A DNA stretch of 64,000 bases from Isoetes taiwanensis (GCA_021234155.1 JAJEKV010000017.1:20654501-20718500); one strand, 5' to 3'; positions 31,420 to 43,925 are shown, counted from the first letter of the stretch. Program-made: numbers and translations. The notes: generated from the letters alone by a model not told the origin.

Positions 31420-31980
31420 GTTTTTTGGGTGCCTTATGAGTAACCACTATGAATAGCCACATCCTTTTAGGTGATAACTATGGATAATTACCATGACAAT
31501 TAATTTAGTATTGAAAACCATGCTATAAACCACGATCATTTTATATCATACATTTTCATAATAGAAAACTAACATGAATGACCACCATGGCATTTAAATC
31601 GGTATAAAAACCATGTCATAAAATAACTTCAACTTATGAAAGACAAGTGACAATACAAAACCAATATGAATAACCATTTCGATATCTAAAGCAGTGTTGC
31701 AAACTACGCTACAAACCACTTTGTATCTAATAAACCATGGGACATTAGAGAACCAACATCAATGACCACCATTGATGCTAGAAACCATGTAATAAACTAA
31801 TATTAGTTTTACTAAACCACGTTATAACATAAAATCAATATTAATAACCATGTACTCGTTATGAAAACCACTATGTTATGTGGTTCTTACTAAGAATAAA
31901 ATTTTTAGCATAAAAAACCACATCTATAGTGGTTCTTTAGAAGTTTATTATAGTGGTTAAAAATTTGGGTGCCTTGTAAA
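31420..31980. repeat. Degenerate AACCA-rich repeat with GGGTGCCTT edges
   Basis: Dozens of imperfect AACCA(C/T)G and CCATG(T/A)(A/C)ATAAA blocks fill this stretch. GGGTGCCTTATGAG lies near the left edge and GGGTGCCTTGTAAAG at the right edge, in the same orientation. The complement of this motif marks the left edge of 25690-26240. It is probably a MITE-like or satellite-like family. Confidence 0.5.
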
Positions 31981-31984
31981 GCTC

Positions 31985-32980
31985 ATTGCTGAATCGACGA
32001 GTGAAGATGCTTGCTGGACCTGCAGTTTGCTACGGTGCTGGCGAATCCCTGCTTGTGATCCGTGCTCCTAATCTGTTGCCGTGCTTATGCTTGGTGCTAC
32101 TGCCTCAACTGATTCTTACATGAGCTAGAAGGGGCATGGGCGCCTAGGCGCTCACGCCAAAGCGACAGGAGAGCGGCAGAGAAAAACTTATTTTGATTGG
32201 TGTTAACATTCATGATAAAGTTTATGCATCTTAATTGCATTTAAGTTTTTTGAGAGTTTGTTTTTATGAATTATCAATTTTGCACTTCAGATTTGTTAGG
32301 ATTTCAATGTTCCTTATTGATTTAAGTAGTTTTTTAAAATTGACGTTTCGTTTCATGATGAAGAGCTGGTCGTACCCGTTCCTTAAGGTTCGTCGTTCCT
32401 AAAACCGTTTCGTTCTATGCCACGTATGCTTCACAAACATGGACTTAGGAGAAACAGGAGAATGGCTTTCACTGAAGAAGTGCTAGTTAAAGTCCAAATC
32501 CACTTCGACTTTAAGTCAAAAGATAAGCATGAGCATTGTTTTAAGTCTTTGTTTTAGTAGGAGCTTCCGAAAGGAATAGCTTAGTGGCCGCATTAGCAAC
32601 ACTTGCCAAGTGGAACGGCATCGTTCTTGCAATGCACTCTTTGAATGAGCCAATCTGCTCAAATTGCACATTGCAAACCTAAGCTATTAGGAGAGGTGTT
32701 CTAGGACTTCTTTGCATGTTGAAGATAAGTCTACAACATAAGTTAGCAACATAAGTTATAGGAGGTATGTCTAGCTTTCTTCTTGTTTCGGGCCACAATG
32801 ATTTTGTAGGCAATTTCTACCTTTCTTTTCAAATCAATTCAGCATTTCTTCTTGAAGCCCACATTAATGTCAAGTAAAGAAACACCTTATAGCATTGCTC
32901 ACATAATTAGTCTGTACATACAAAAACCTCACTGTAGAGAACACCCGAAAATTTTACACAAACGATTTTCCCAGTGCATC
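31985..32980. other. No recognisable gene; probable 3' flank of the phosphatase copy
   Basis: No coding frame with family similarity. A clear poly-A (poly-T on this strand) expected of a recent retrocopy next to 32985 was not found. Confidence 0.4.
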
Positions 32981-32984
32981 TTAC

Positions 32985-33616
<632 letters not shown>

Positions 33617-33619
33617 CAC

Positions 33620-35995
33620 GAAAGGATGGAAGGAGCAGAAAGAATCGTTTGAATGAAAGCAATTTTGAGCAAGGAAAAGAAGCTTGCGATACCTTCAGAT
33701 CCGGCAGAGGCAAAGCTTAGATGTTGGAAAATGGCGTCGGAACGGATGAAGCAAGGCGCCATAGCCAGCAAGACATAACCCGAAACCAGAGGAGGTGAGC
33801 TGTGCCCTATGCAACGAAATGGCACAATTACTGACTTTTATACAAAATAAGAAGGGGAAAAAAACCAACCAAGGATTAAAAAAATATCAAAAGGAAAACT
33901 AAACAAAAAAGGAAGTTCTCTCATCCAAATTCATAGAATGTGCTCATCCTATGACCAACTTTTGACCCTTGAAAACACTTGGCCCCCCTCCACTTCCACA
34001 CACACATCAATCTAATTTGTGGCCAGGCTTGATTCGATCTCCCTTGTTGTGTTGCGGGCTATCATAGTCCTCCGCATACTGATCTTGTCGAATCGATCCG
34101 ATAAAGTTGTTTGCATTGCATTTCAACAGTAAAAAATACAGAAAAAGGCGAAAAGATCATACTCATTATTGCAAAAGCATGCGATAAAGACAACAACAAC
34201 TTGATTTAGCTCTTAATCGCCTTCAAACTCTTCCTAATAATGCCGCTAATGCTTTTTACAGTTGGTGCTTACGCTTTTTCTAGAATGAGATTTTCTTAGG
34301 GCGGAATCACACTTATGGCGCCCCAGGACGAAAACATCACCCACAAATCAAGAAATGTCACTTTTAATCTTTGAACATTCTCGCATCACATTAAGCGTGC
34401 CAATGACTCAAAAGTTCTTGATTTGTAGCGAAATTCTTGGTTGGGGATATCCTCTATCAAAATTTTGGGCAGGGCCACCTTAGCAACTCATTGCCCTAAA
34501 ATTTGAAGAATAGAAATTAGGGTTCTTGCTTCATGAAGAGACGATTAGATTCACATTTTTGCACCATATTTGCTTGCAAAGAAGCTCAAGCAGAAAGAAT
34601 CGCCATAAGGAATGATAAGGAACAATGATATCCTTAAATATGAAGCAGAACATTCATTGGCTCAAGGTTTGTCAAACTGTAAATGATTTTGCAGCAGAGA
34701 TCTACAACAACAATTTTAAGGTTCTTTAAGATTATGTCTGGATGTTTGGTAGGAACTTAATAAATAATGGGCGCATAGAAATGTATTTGCTTTGGGTTTT
34801 TTCTAATATGTAATGGTGGAAAATTATGTAATGGTCGAATTTATAGGCATGCATTCTATTAAGCGAAGGTGCCTGACTTTTATTTGTCTTTACTGATACA
34901 TATATATAGTGGGATATGAGCATCTCCGGAATGAAAATAGATCTTTGAATAGATATGCAGATAAGAAAAAGATCCTAGATTTCGCATGGCATAATATAGG
35001 CCAAAAAAATCCTGATTCAGATATAACCCCTTCATTTTGTTGACTAGCTTAGAGAGCCTTCATAGAAAAAATTCTTCAGGGCAATTTTGTGGGGCAAGGA
35101 TAACACTGGCAGTGATTTCGGCTGCATCTTCATGGCTAAAGAGCAGGATTCACATGGCAAAAAATCATTGGTATTCCTAAGCATCACAAAATCGATCATG
35201 GCTCTGTGGTAGAAACTCAAAACAATGAAGGCTTTGAATCAGGCAATCAGAAAGATAGGTACATTTTTATCATAGAAATTAATGCGTAGAGTGTGATTGC
35301 CAGAATGCAAATGTCTCTAGCTCTGGCTAGTTAGGCAAGCAGTACTCTTGCTCGAGCATAAGAACAAAAAGATGGATCTGTGTATATTTCTAAACTACAA
35401 AAATAAGATTTTTCTAACATATTCCTAGTTCTAACATATTCCTAGTATGGTCGCGCTTTGTTTGATTTTATATTGGATTATTCATCTCCTTCTATATATG
35501 CTGGCGCTAATGATTTGCAAAGGGTGAAATGTGATAAATTGAGAGTAATCACTTGTACCTTTTGGCCCTTCAACCATTACCAAGTTTCTTGCTAATGTTT
35601 TGATGATTGGCTGTAAGTATGATGATTCTCCTTCCTTTGTCACTTTTTTGCACCTAAAGTTGGTTTCTGGCTTATAGGAGGAGATCAAAATGTTGAAAAC
35701 ATATAGACTGCAACAATAATAGTGGACAAAGTTTTTTTTTAAGACTAAGAATAAGCATCTGCATCTCTGAACAATTCTATGAGGTTTTGGCTTTAAAAAT
35801 GCTACGTGAGTTCTGAAAAAGCATGGATAAAGTGATAGCAGGAATATCTTAATTGCTTATTCTTGCACTGCGACTCGCATGAAAAACAAAAACATCCCGA
35901 TAGATAGGCTTTTCATTCATCTCAGCAGTTTTTTCTACAATGGTATAGGGTGGGTAGCTGCACATCGCAGGCTACCCAAAAAATGAAAAACATAG
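33620..35995. other. Long stretch without recognisable genes
   Basis: AT-rich DNA with only short frames on both strands. A block at 35860-35905 (ATTCTTGCACTGCGACT(C/T)GCATGAAAA...ACATCCCGATA) recurs at 36555-36600. Confidence 0.45.
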
Positions 35996-36002
35996 GGAAT
36001 CT

Positions 36003-36140
36003 CCAGTTATAACACCTGGACCCCAAATAAAATTGTGTGCTACAGATGTTGGCTAGTGTACCTGCCGAGAGCTTATCGCCGGGATTAAAAAACCCCGCCC
36101 TTTCAAGTTTTCGAGGAAAAACCCTAGCGATAAAATCTCG
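36003..36140 (-). repeat. LINE-type 3' tail, copy 5
   Basis: On the minus strand the order is GGTTTTTCCTCGAAAACTTG, GCGGGGTTTTTTAATCCCGG, a few dozen bases, then TTTATTTGGGGTCCAGG. It shares the stem, the GGGTTTTTTAATCC core and the TTTGGGGTCC block with the other tails, but flanking parts differ (GCCGAGATTTTATCGC ahead of it). No LINE coding sequence is seen upstream. Confidence 0.6.
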
Positions 36141-36149
36141 GCAAGGGGC

Positions 36150-36400
36150 TTGGACAACGCAGGGCTGCTAAACGTTCCCACAAAAAAAAACCCACGCTCC
36201 ACAGAGAATACCGAAGTCGCGCATCACCCCTGGATCTGCACATCACCAACAGAAAAACCAATAGCGAAGATACCTACCTCAGCGAGGGCTGGTCCACAGT
36301 GCCGCGCGACAAAAACAACATTTACACCTCGAAAAGCGAGGGGTCACGCCGCGTGCCACACGCGACAATTATAACAAATATGAACATATAAATAACAATT
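36150..36400. other. GC-richer stretch between LINE tail and duplicated block
   Basis: A 74-codon plus-strand frame (36150-36374) is open but has no family similarity, so I do not call it a gene. Confidence 0.35.
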
Positions 36401-36414
36401 TTAAGGGGGGCGTG

Positions 36415-36955
36415 GGAGCCATGGATACCGCCGAGAGATGAGAAAGCGCGGATGAAACGTCGATGAAGAACTCGGCAATAAATAGCGATCCCCCAACCTG
36501 ATGAACGACCTAAAAATACATGCAAGAATCTCGATCCGCTACGCGAATCGATGATATTCTTGCACTGCGACTTGCATGAAAACAAAAACATCCCGATACC
36601 AGAGAACTTCAAATACTAGATCCGAGGAGAAAAGTTGAAGATTGTCCTATGCCTGGGACAAAAGGGCAAAGATAGAAGAGGTTAGAAAGGATATGAATGG
36701 TCAAGAAAGAGTAGCTCATGCAAGAAGAAGCCCCTCCTCGCATGAGAGCAAAGAATAGAAGCCATGGATGCTGGCGAGAGATGAGAAAGCGCCGATAAAA
36801 CATCGATGAAGAACTTGGCAATAAATAGCGATCCCCAACCCCGATGAAGCGACCTAAAAATGCATGTGATGCATGCATGCGACGCATGCAATGCATGCAT
36901 GCTCGTCTTGTGTAAGAATCTCGATCCGCTACACGAATCGATGACAATGTAATAC
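36415..36955. repeat. Direct repeat (~150 bp, period ~345) with an RY-type palindrome cluster
   Basis: GCCATGGAT...GAGAGATGAGAAAGCGC...AATAAATAGCGATCCCC...AAGAATCTCGATCCGCTAC(G/A)CGAATCGATGA occurs at 36418-36552 and 36763-36943. The second copy contains an insert at about 36863-36902 made of overlapping GCATGCATG palindromes. Non-coding. Confidence 0.8.
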
Positions 36956-37189
36956 CTTTGCCAATATAGAGACATACATTTTTTTCATTTATAAGAAAAT
37001 ACTATATATTGATGATTCAGTTGTTTAGCAGATGTTTCTATTTCGCTTATTGCATAAGCTCCATTAATACTATGATTAGAGTTTTGACTTAGTGTTCCAA
37101 TTTGAATGATGCCAGTAATGGGGCGTTGATCCTAGTTGGGCTTTTTTGTCTAAAGCTAGGATTGGTTGGATGAACACACATTTTTGGGG

Positions 37190-37880
37190 TTTAGACATAC
37201 ATTTTCTGCTTGACAAAGTTTTAGAATAATATGAACAAAGTCAATATGCTGCTCCCTTGATGTCCCTAAGCACAAATCGTCCAAGAATACCCTGAACTTC
37301 TCTTTAGATATGGATTCAAATATATTGTCCATTGTTTTCTAGAATACAGATAGTGCATTCATTAATGTGAACGACATCTTAACCATTGCAAACATTCCTC
37401 ATGATGTGATGAATGAAGATTTCGGTTGATTTCATTGCCTTACTGCTATCTGATGGAAGCCTGAGAAACCATCAAGAAATAAATACTTTCAAATAAAATT
37501 TACCCCTTCCGAATAAAATTTACTTAGGCTAGTGACCGAAACCCTAACAAAAAGATCCTCTACAGAACATATATGTACGTAAATGGGTCGAAAAAACCCC
37601 CTCCTCATGCATGCAGATAGGTTATACGCAAAAAATAGTGAACCTGCCTTAGACCAGAGGCTTCAATACTGGGTTAATTCTTCCAAGCCTTTGCACGATA
37701 GATTTACTTCCATGTTCTAGCTCAATACAAAATCCCCCAACTTCTAGAGGTATTCCCTTCAATTCCTGGTAGTCCCAGTCGAAAATGTCTGCATGTTGCT
37801 GCAAAATTCTTGTAAGTGACTACTCTTCTCCAATGGTAGTGTTCATTCTAATGCTCAAGGTCCTTACTTCTTGCTAATTA
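37190..37880 (-). pseudogene. Ty3/gypsy reverse transcriptase fragment (37-41 kb element)
   Basis: On the minus strand the pre-RT block reads LQQHADIFDWDYQELKGIPL (about 37850-37750), followed by RT proper. YLFLDGFSGFHQIAV and then KMSFTLMNALSVF correspond to the FSGYHQI and MPFGLKNA blocks. The catalytic motif FRVFLDDLCLG (about 37270-37300) keeps both Asp residues. Several stops and shifts interrupt it. The FLDGFSGYHQI form is typical of the Tat/Athila branch rather than chromoviruses. Confidence 0.78.
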
Positions 37881-37999
37881 TTTAGTTGCTCTATTTTTAC
37901 ACCTGCTTCCTCCCACTGTCAATTATCAAGATAGGGTGCATTTGTTATATTTTCCATTCCTCCATCTCTTCCTCTTCTACATCATTCAAATGGTTCAAC

Positions 38000-38297
38000 A
38001 AGAAGACTTGCTTGCAGAGATGGTCAGCATCCATATTATGCCCTCTAGGTATGTGACTTGTGCTCCAGTCTATAAAAGATTGCAGAAATACATGGATCCT
38101 TTGATGATACTCAACATGTCAGAATGTTTCACTCGATACTCCCCTTCCATCTGCTTGCATACTAATATTGAATCTCCATGTACTGTCAAATGGATGATGG
38201 GAAGCTCCTTGGCTACTATCATCTCTATAATTAAGCCCTCGTACTCAGCTACATTTGAGGCAATTCCTTGCACAATTCTCCTTCCAATTTGCAGCAC
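38000..38297 (-). pseudogene. Archaeal-type RNase H domain of a gypsy element
   Basis: The frame reads GIASNVAEYEGLIIEMIVAK, HLTVHGDSILVCKQMEGEYR and VKHSDMLSIIKGS, and then SHIPRGHNMDADHL. This is the RVT_3 / archaeal-type RNase H found as an extra domain in Tat-branch gypsy elements. Catalytic Glu (EYE), Asp (GDS) and the terminal Asp (DAD) are present. On the minus strand it lies upstream of the RT domain. Confidence 0.8.
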
Positions 38298-38680
38298 CTT
38301 CCTTTGGATGCTTGAGCACCATCCCTCCTGTTGCCACCCTACGAATTTTGATACTACCCTACCAAACTAGAGAAAGCCCTTGACAATGCCAACTTCTGCT
38401 TCCTTTGTAAACTTTTGTACCTATCATCACGAATTCTTTTAATTGAGACCCATTCTTCTGCAAGAATTCATAATTAAACATTTCCTTTTAACAAGACTCA
38501 ACTACTAGGGGGCAGGTGATAACCCCTTAATCATATGAAGCTAGCATTTCTTCCATATCCACAAAGTTATTATCTCCTTGTATGCCAACTGTCTTCTACC
38601 AATATCTCCATCCTTTTTGCTCCATTTGAGATAGAACAAGCCCCGTCAAATGGGCTTAGCATCTATATCTTTCATTCATT

Positions 38681-38876
38681 TCATTCCCAATCGTACAAGT
38701 CTTCATCACCTCCATCAAATGCTACTACTATGAGGTTTACATGTGCTGCAATCCCCTCAACTTCCACTTCACAATTTGAAATGGTCCCCAAAGGCTTAAT
38801 TCTGTTATTTGTGGATGTCTTAAACACACATTTTGACACTGAGTCTACTGCCAAGTCTAGACTTTTCATCATATGA
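38681..38876 (-). pseudogene. Possible gypsy protease fragment
   Basis: The frame NNRIKPLGTISNCEVEVEGI then AAHVNLIVVAFD resembles the second half of gypsy proteases (LGxxxxVxVxxIxxxVxFxVV). The catalytic D-S/T-G is not visible upstream, so the call is weak. It precedes the RNase H on the same strand. Confidence 0.4.
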
Positions 38877-39680
38877 TAAGCATTCTAACCTACCATCTAT
38901 AATTACATCGGCTAGATGTTTCTTTTCATTATCTGCTGAAGACTTCAACCCTCTAGGATCTTTGTCAGCTCTCGGCAGTACCAAACGCGGCAGTCTGAAA
39001 TTCCAAGCTGCCTCTTCTCTCCTAAAGTGCGTGTAAAGACTGACCTCTATATGATGGGACTATCCTTAACAATGTTGCTACTCCAATGTGACCTTTGAAG
39101 TTTTTTTTAGCAATAGCTCCAATTCATGATCAATGTAGTATTATACTTACGTATGTTTTTGACATTTTTTACGTACAATACATCATAATGTACTCCAAGA
39201 GAGGTTAGAAGTTCAGAGGTACTTTCATCGTAGTCATCGTATTTTCATTTGTCTTTTTCTACTATATGGCTAACCTCCTTGCACTCCACCCTGACCTTGG
39301 CACTTTTGACCTCCATCTTCTTCTTTTCATTGGCCATAACCTCACCTTTGACTACTTAAGCCTCATTTTTGCTCGATTTACGATGATTCAAATTAACCTT
39401 AACTCAATGTTCATCTTAACCTTACTCTTGATTTGTGCTAACATGTCTACAACCTCTTCCTCAATCTCGTCCCTCGTTTGTAAGAGTATTATTCATTTTG
39501 GGGCATTTCGTCATGGTTTTAGGCATGTGGTATTATTTCTCTTATAACATCAACACACATTTCTATGCTGCTAACCTGTACCAGACCTTTGCACCCTCGC
39601 TCTCCTATTCTTGTTCCAAACCATTGCACAGATCTTATGACCCTCTTTGCTAGGGGCAAACAAGTCCTATTTGGCACCTT

Positions 39681-40152
39681 GTAGATTGGCGTCGTGTTCT
39701 TGAAGTTGTTCTTTACAGTTTTTCGGTTTTTCTGGCACTATCATTCGACTTTGCTATTTAACTTTATCTGAATATGCCAAATATTGCGTTTGAAACTTAA
39801 TTGCAATTTTGTAACATGGGATTCTATTGGCTCCTTTTCATTTTTGATGCTTATCTTTATCTAGATGTGGAGTATATCAAGTTGTTGTGTACGAGGTGTT
39901 ATATTGCAACTTGTAGTTTGGCATCTTGTACTTGAATTCCTTTACAGTTTTAGGTTTTTCGGCACTATCATTATACATCCTTTGCATATTTGCTATTTAA
40001 CTTTATCTAGATATGACAAATATTGTGTTTGGCACTCCATTACGATTTTGTGACATGGGTTTCGATTGGCTCAATTTTTCATTTTTGATGCTTGTCTTTA
40101 TCTAGATGTGGAGTATATTGAGTTATTGTGCACAAGGTATTATATTGAGCTC
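39681..40152. repeat. ~235-bp tandem duplication inside the gag-like region
   Basis: GTAG(A/T)TTGGC(G/A)TC...TTTTTGATGCTT(A/G)TCTTTATCTAGATGTGGAGTAT...TATATTG occurs at 39681-39912 and 39913-40152. A third, partial copy (CGGCACTCCATTGAGTTTTTGTGACATGGG) lies near 40334. Confidence 0.8.
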
Positions 40153-41303
40153 ATTCTAATTTTGTGCATTGTGCTAGTCCCGTCTGATTCTAATTGTCTC
40201 GGGAAATCCATTTCTAGCTGGCTATTGAGATCTTTTTCACTTATATCAAGCTTTTCAGGAGTTAGTCTTGCCTCATACTCATATATCATTTTATGTTTTA
40301 GATTTGGCTTGATTGTATATCATGTATTTGCATTCGGCACTCCATTGAGTTTTTGTGACATGGGTTTTATAGTAGATATATTCTCGTTTTGCGTTGTCCT
40401 TTTTCTGGGCTCATTCTCTATGGTTCTCATTTTCTTAGGAAATCATTTTTTTTAACTATTCATAATTCATAACGTCTTTACTTCCTCATCTTTCTAGTTT
40501 GCTCCCACTTACTGAGTTCACTTGCCCGGGATCTTTTTCCCTTGACGAAATTGGTTGACATGTCCTATTATTAGGTTGATCTCTTTCTATGTGTTTTTAG
40601 ATTCGGCACTCTCTTATTTGACCCCCTTGTGACGATAAGGCACGTCAATGTCCCGATTTTTCATTCGCTTGTCTCTACATACCATTATGTCATCATTATG
40701 TGTTCAAGTCGCCATTTCACATCATTTGTCATTCGGCTAACTTCCTTGCCTGCCACCTCATCCTTACATTCTCGTCTTCCATCTCTTCTATATCCTTCAC
40801 CTTACCTTTGACGTAGACCTTCCCTATTTCTTTCTCATGCGACCGTAGCCATCTTATCATTCTCTCACCTTAGGCCTCTTTGTTTTTTGATCCATGAGGT
40901 TTTTTGCCCGCAGCAATCCGAGGGCATGCATGATGTTGTTTGTTCGTCATTGGTCATCTTCCTCTTCCCACTCATGCTCTCCCTCTCGCTATGTGGTTCG
41001 TGACATTGCTCGACATTTAGATGTTTTTCGTCAGGTGGGCTTGTAGATAAGGAAGTTCTCTGGTGGTTGGCCGGTTTTTGTGTTCTTTGCAAGTCCCTTC
41101 CTAGAATGGCATCGATCTGAGCCCTAAAATCGTTATTCGGACGGGGCGAGCAGCTATATATGTGCTCGTCATTCATGGGACTAGTTATCGGCGTCAGCAA
41201 CATCTCTTTCCTTGTCCATTGCTTCCCACCTACCCACCTTTACAGGTTGTTTTGGGTTCGTCTATTTTTATATGTTTATGTTCAGTACTGACCACCCATT
41301 GGG

Positions 41304-41450
41304 TGATGCTTTTTTCCACCCAATGGCTGATGCACATTATGTTCCACCCATTGGGCGATGCTATCTATATTTTTTCACCCGTTGGGTGATGCTAGATGAT
41401 TTCCACCCGTTGGTGATACTATTTTTCTTTTTCCACCTCTCGATGATGTT
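41304..41450. repeat. Minisatellite with palindromic monomers
   Basis: Five to six units of about 33-37 bp each carry CCACCCATTGGGTGATGCT or variants (CACCCAATGGCTGATGC, CACCCGTTGGGTGATGC). CACCCATTGGGTG is itself a near palindrome, so each monomer can form a small hairpin. Confidence 0.85.
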
Positions 41451-41710
41451 TCTATGTTTGTTTATGGTTCCTAACGTCTAATGAGTGTTTTTTGTTTTCT
41501 GGAGGGGCTATTTTCTTAGGGGGTGCTCGTCTGCCATGGTTGTACTTATTTTCCTAATGTTTAACGGGTACTTTCTAGGCATTTCTCCTTTTTCAGGTTT
41601 CACACATTCCATGACGTTGATGCGCATTTGGGCTACCTTCTTAAGCATTTGCTTCCAAAGGATCTCAGTATCCACCAAAGATATTGCACTCATAGACATG
41701 AACCTCAGCA

Positions 41711-41724
41711 CAACACCCCAACAA
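41711..41724 (+). repeat. L1 target-site duplication, left copy
   Basis: CAACACCCCAACAA, identical to 45250-45263. Confidence 0.88.
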
Positions 41725-42850
41725 CTACAGACAATAGTAACAATCACCTGAAATTTTGACTGGGAAGCCAGAATGGTAGAGGCCATATAGATGTGGGTAT
41801 TACTTAAAACATGCTTAGCAACAGTTATTCGCGCTGGCAGAGAGAGCTTAGCAGTATTCCACCAAAACAAATGCCTTCGCAACCCTTTTATGATAATATC
41901 CCAAGCATCAGAGGTAGAAATATGAATGCCCATAGGAATACCGAGAAGTTTAGTAGCCTTCCCATGAGGAAGCACCTTCCAAGGAAAATTAGCAACACAA
42001 GGGGGCACAACCCCATCAAGCGTCCATAATGCAGAACACTTTGGCCAACCAACAAGAACTCCAGATGCTAAAGAGAAAGTATCAAGAAGAAGCTTTGCAT
42101 TCTGAAGATTGTCTGCATCAGCAACAAGAAAGAGAAACGTGTCATCAGCATACTGATTACAAATTTCCTGTGAACCGTCCTCCATACTCAACCCCTGGAC
42201 TATTCCATCCTGCACAGCCTTAGCAAATAACTGTAAGAGGACCTCAGCTACTACTGTGAACAAAAGTGGAGCTAATGGGCATCCTTGGCGAACACCCCGC
42301 CCAACCGAAAAAACAGTGGATGGTTCCCCCTGAAACAACACGGTAGACCGTGCCGAGATATGGAGCTTCATAACATCCCTGGTGAACTGCTGACCAAAGC
42401 CCAATGCCAAAAGGCTTTTTTCCAAAAATTCCCAATCCACACTGTCATATGCCTTGGCAAAATCTAATTTAAGATAGACTATACGCATACCTTTCAATCT
42501 GGCCCAATACATACCCTCATGAGCAGCAGCAACATTGTCTAAAATGCTCCACTTGGCAAGAATCCAGATTGAGTAGGAGAGATTGATACAGCCAAGACAT
42601 CATGCATTTTTCCTGCAAGGGCCTTCGTAAATATTTTATACACGGAAGACAATAATGTAATAGGGCGCCAATTAGATATTGTCTTTGGCTCTTTACACTT
42701 GGGAATAAGAGAAATACAGCTAGTATTGAGGATCTTATCCAAACTTCTAAACCTGGGAATAAGAGAGATACAGCCAGTATTGAGGATCTTATCAAACTTC
42801 TGAACCTACGAAACTCACAGAAAGCACTATAAAGATCACAACCCAACCAA
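41725..42850 (-). pseudogene. L1 reverse transcriptase (inverted segment)
   Basis: The frames read ILNTSCISLIPKCKEPKTIS, NWRPITLLSSVYKIFTKALA and SPTQSGFLPSGAF, and then after a shift YLKLDFAKAYDSVDWEFLEK, GVRQGCPLAPLLFTVVAEVL and NQYADDTFLFLVAD. The YADD active site is intact. It goes on to LLGIPMGIHISTSDAWD and LPARITVAKHVLSNTHIYMA, and ends within ILASQSKFQ...VC at the left TSD. This is a plant L1-clade RT, different from LINE B. The open frame runs some 70 codons past the TSD into flanking DNA, apparently by chance. Confidence 0.88.
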
Positions 42851-43208
42851 TCCCGATATTCCTGGAAAACTTCTACTGGAAAACCATCTAGGCCCGGGCA
42901 CTTGTCCTTTTTTAAAAGATAAGCAGCTGAATGTAAGTCATTAATGATGATGTCTGATTCTAGGTGTTCACGCTGCTAAGCTGATACAATGGGGTGGACC
43001 TTCGACAAGACTGCAGATTGCATATCCTCCTGAAAGGACAACTGATGTCTGGAAAAAAATGAAGAAAGGTGGTCGTGGAGATACTGCTTCAATTGGACCT
43101 AATCAGAACACTCTGACCCATCAGGGCAAGATAAGGGAGTTAATAGAGGCCATCATACGCCTTCTCTTAGCGGCCCGAAAAAAGAAGTGAGAGCATCTAT
43201 CACCAGAT

Positions 43209-43922
43209 CTAAACCATTCCAGTCCTGCCTTTATCCTGGCTTGATTCACATGCTTTCTCTCTAATACCAGAAGAAGGGGCAAGAGCGCGGCATCTTTGTA
43301 ACTCCTGATACAACTCGGTTAATTGGCCTCTAGTCCAAACCACCTGTGCATGACCCCACTGCTTTGCAAAGGATTTTACAGCCCTGAGAGCAGCAACAAC
43401 ATCAGCCATGCCACCACTACGAGAGAATTCATGAGACCACGCATTCCTACAACCTACAATAGATTCACTATCCTTCAAATGTTTAGTATTGAGCTTGAAG
43501 TAAGTTTTTGTAGCTCTTCGCCATAGAGGACGTCCGGTAAAGAACCATTGTGGATTGTGATATGAGATTGCACTATCCAGCAAATTAGTTCTCTGCAACT
43601 GAAGAAAATCAGCAGCTATTGCATTAATAGCCACGATCATGTCGGGCGTAAGCTCTACCGCTGCCTGTCCATCCATTGCACCATGTGAATGTCCATCTCC
43701 AGTAGGATGTGCCGCCTGAGAAGCAGACTGAGCAAATATATTACGGGCAGCTTTCTTCAAATTAACTTTTGTCCAGCCATCTGTAGCTCTCTCACGCCGT
43801 TCCTGCTGCTCTTGAATCCTTTGCAACTTAGCTCTAGCATCAGCACTAAAAACTGGTGCAGACTGCATATTAGAGGCAGAGGGCATATCAACATCCTTAC
43901 CAGTTGCATCATTAGAGGACAT
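43209..43922 (-). pseudogene. L1 ORF1 head fused to post-endonuclease region
   Basis: The 237-aa frame starts MSSNDATGKDVDMPSASNMQ, has a charged stretch (RIQEQQERRERATDGWTKVN) like plant L1 ORF1, and then passes into KTYFKLNTKHLKDSESIVGC and VVWTRGQLTELYQELQR, the region after the endonuclease in ORF2. The APE endonuclease itself is absent. This suggests an internal deletion or splice in the RNA that was copied. The start of the frame is close to the inversion junction. Confidence 0.6.
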
Positions 43923-43925
43923 GGA

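Larger units (their letters stand above)
37190..41203 (-). mobile_element. Degraded Ty3/gypsy element of Tat-like type
   Basis: All coding signals are on the minus strand: a polar, gag-like frame at 40865-41203 (HIYSCSPRPNNDFRAQ), charged coiled-coil-like codons at 39240-39480 (DEIEEEVVDMLAQIKSKV), a possible protease, an archaeal-type RNase H and RT. No LTR, PBS or integrase was found. Limits are set by the outermost coding signals. Confidence 0.6.

Noticed and set aside
36322-36975. Minus-strand frames of ~100 codons as a gene pair
   Set aside because: The similarity follows the non-coding direct repeat and the frames differ between copies.
41508-41710. Extension of the L1 RT frame to 41508
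   Set aside because: The 14-bp target duplication places the L1 edge at 41725; the open frame beyond looks like chance. An intact L1 alignment would settle it.
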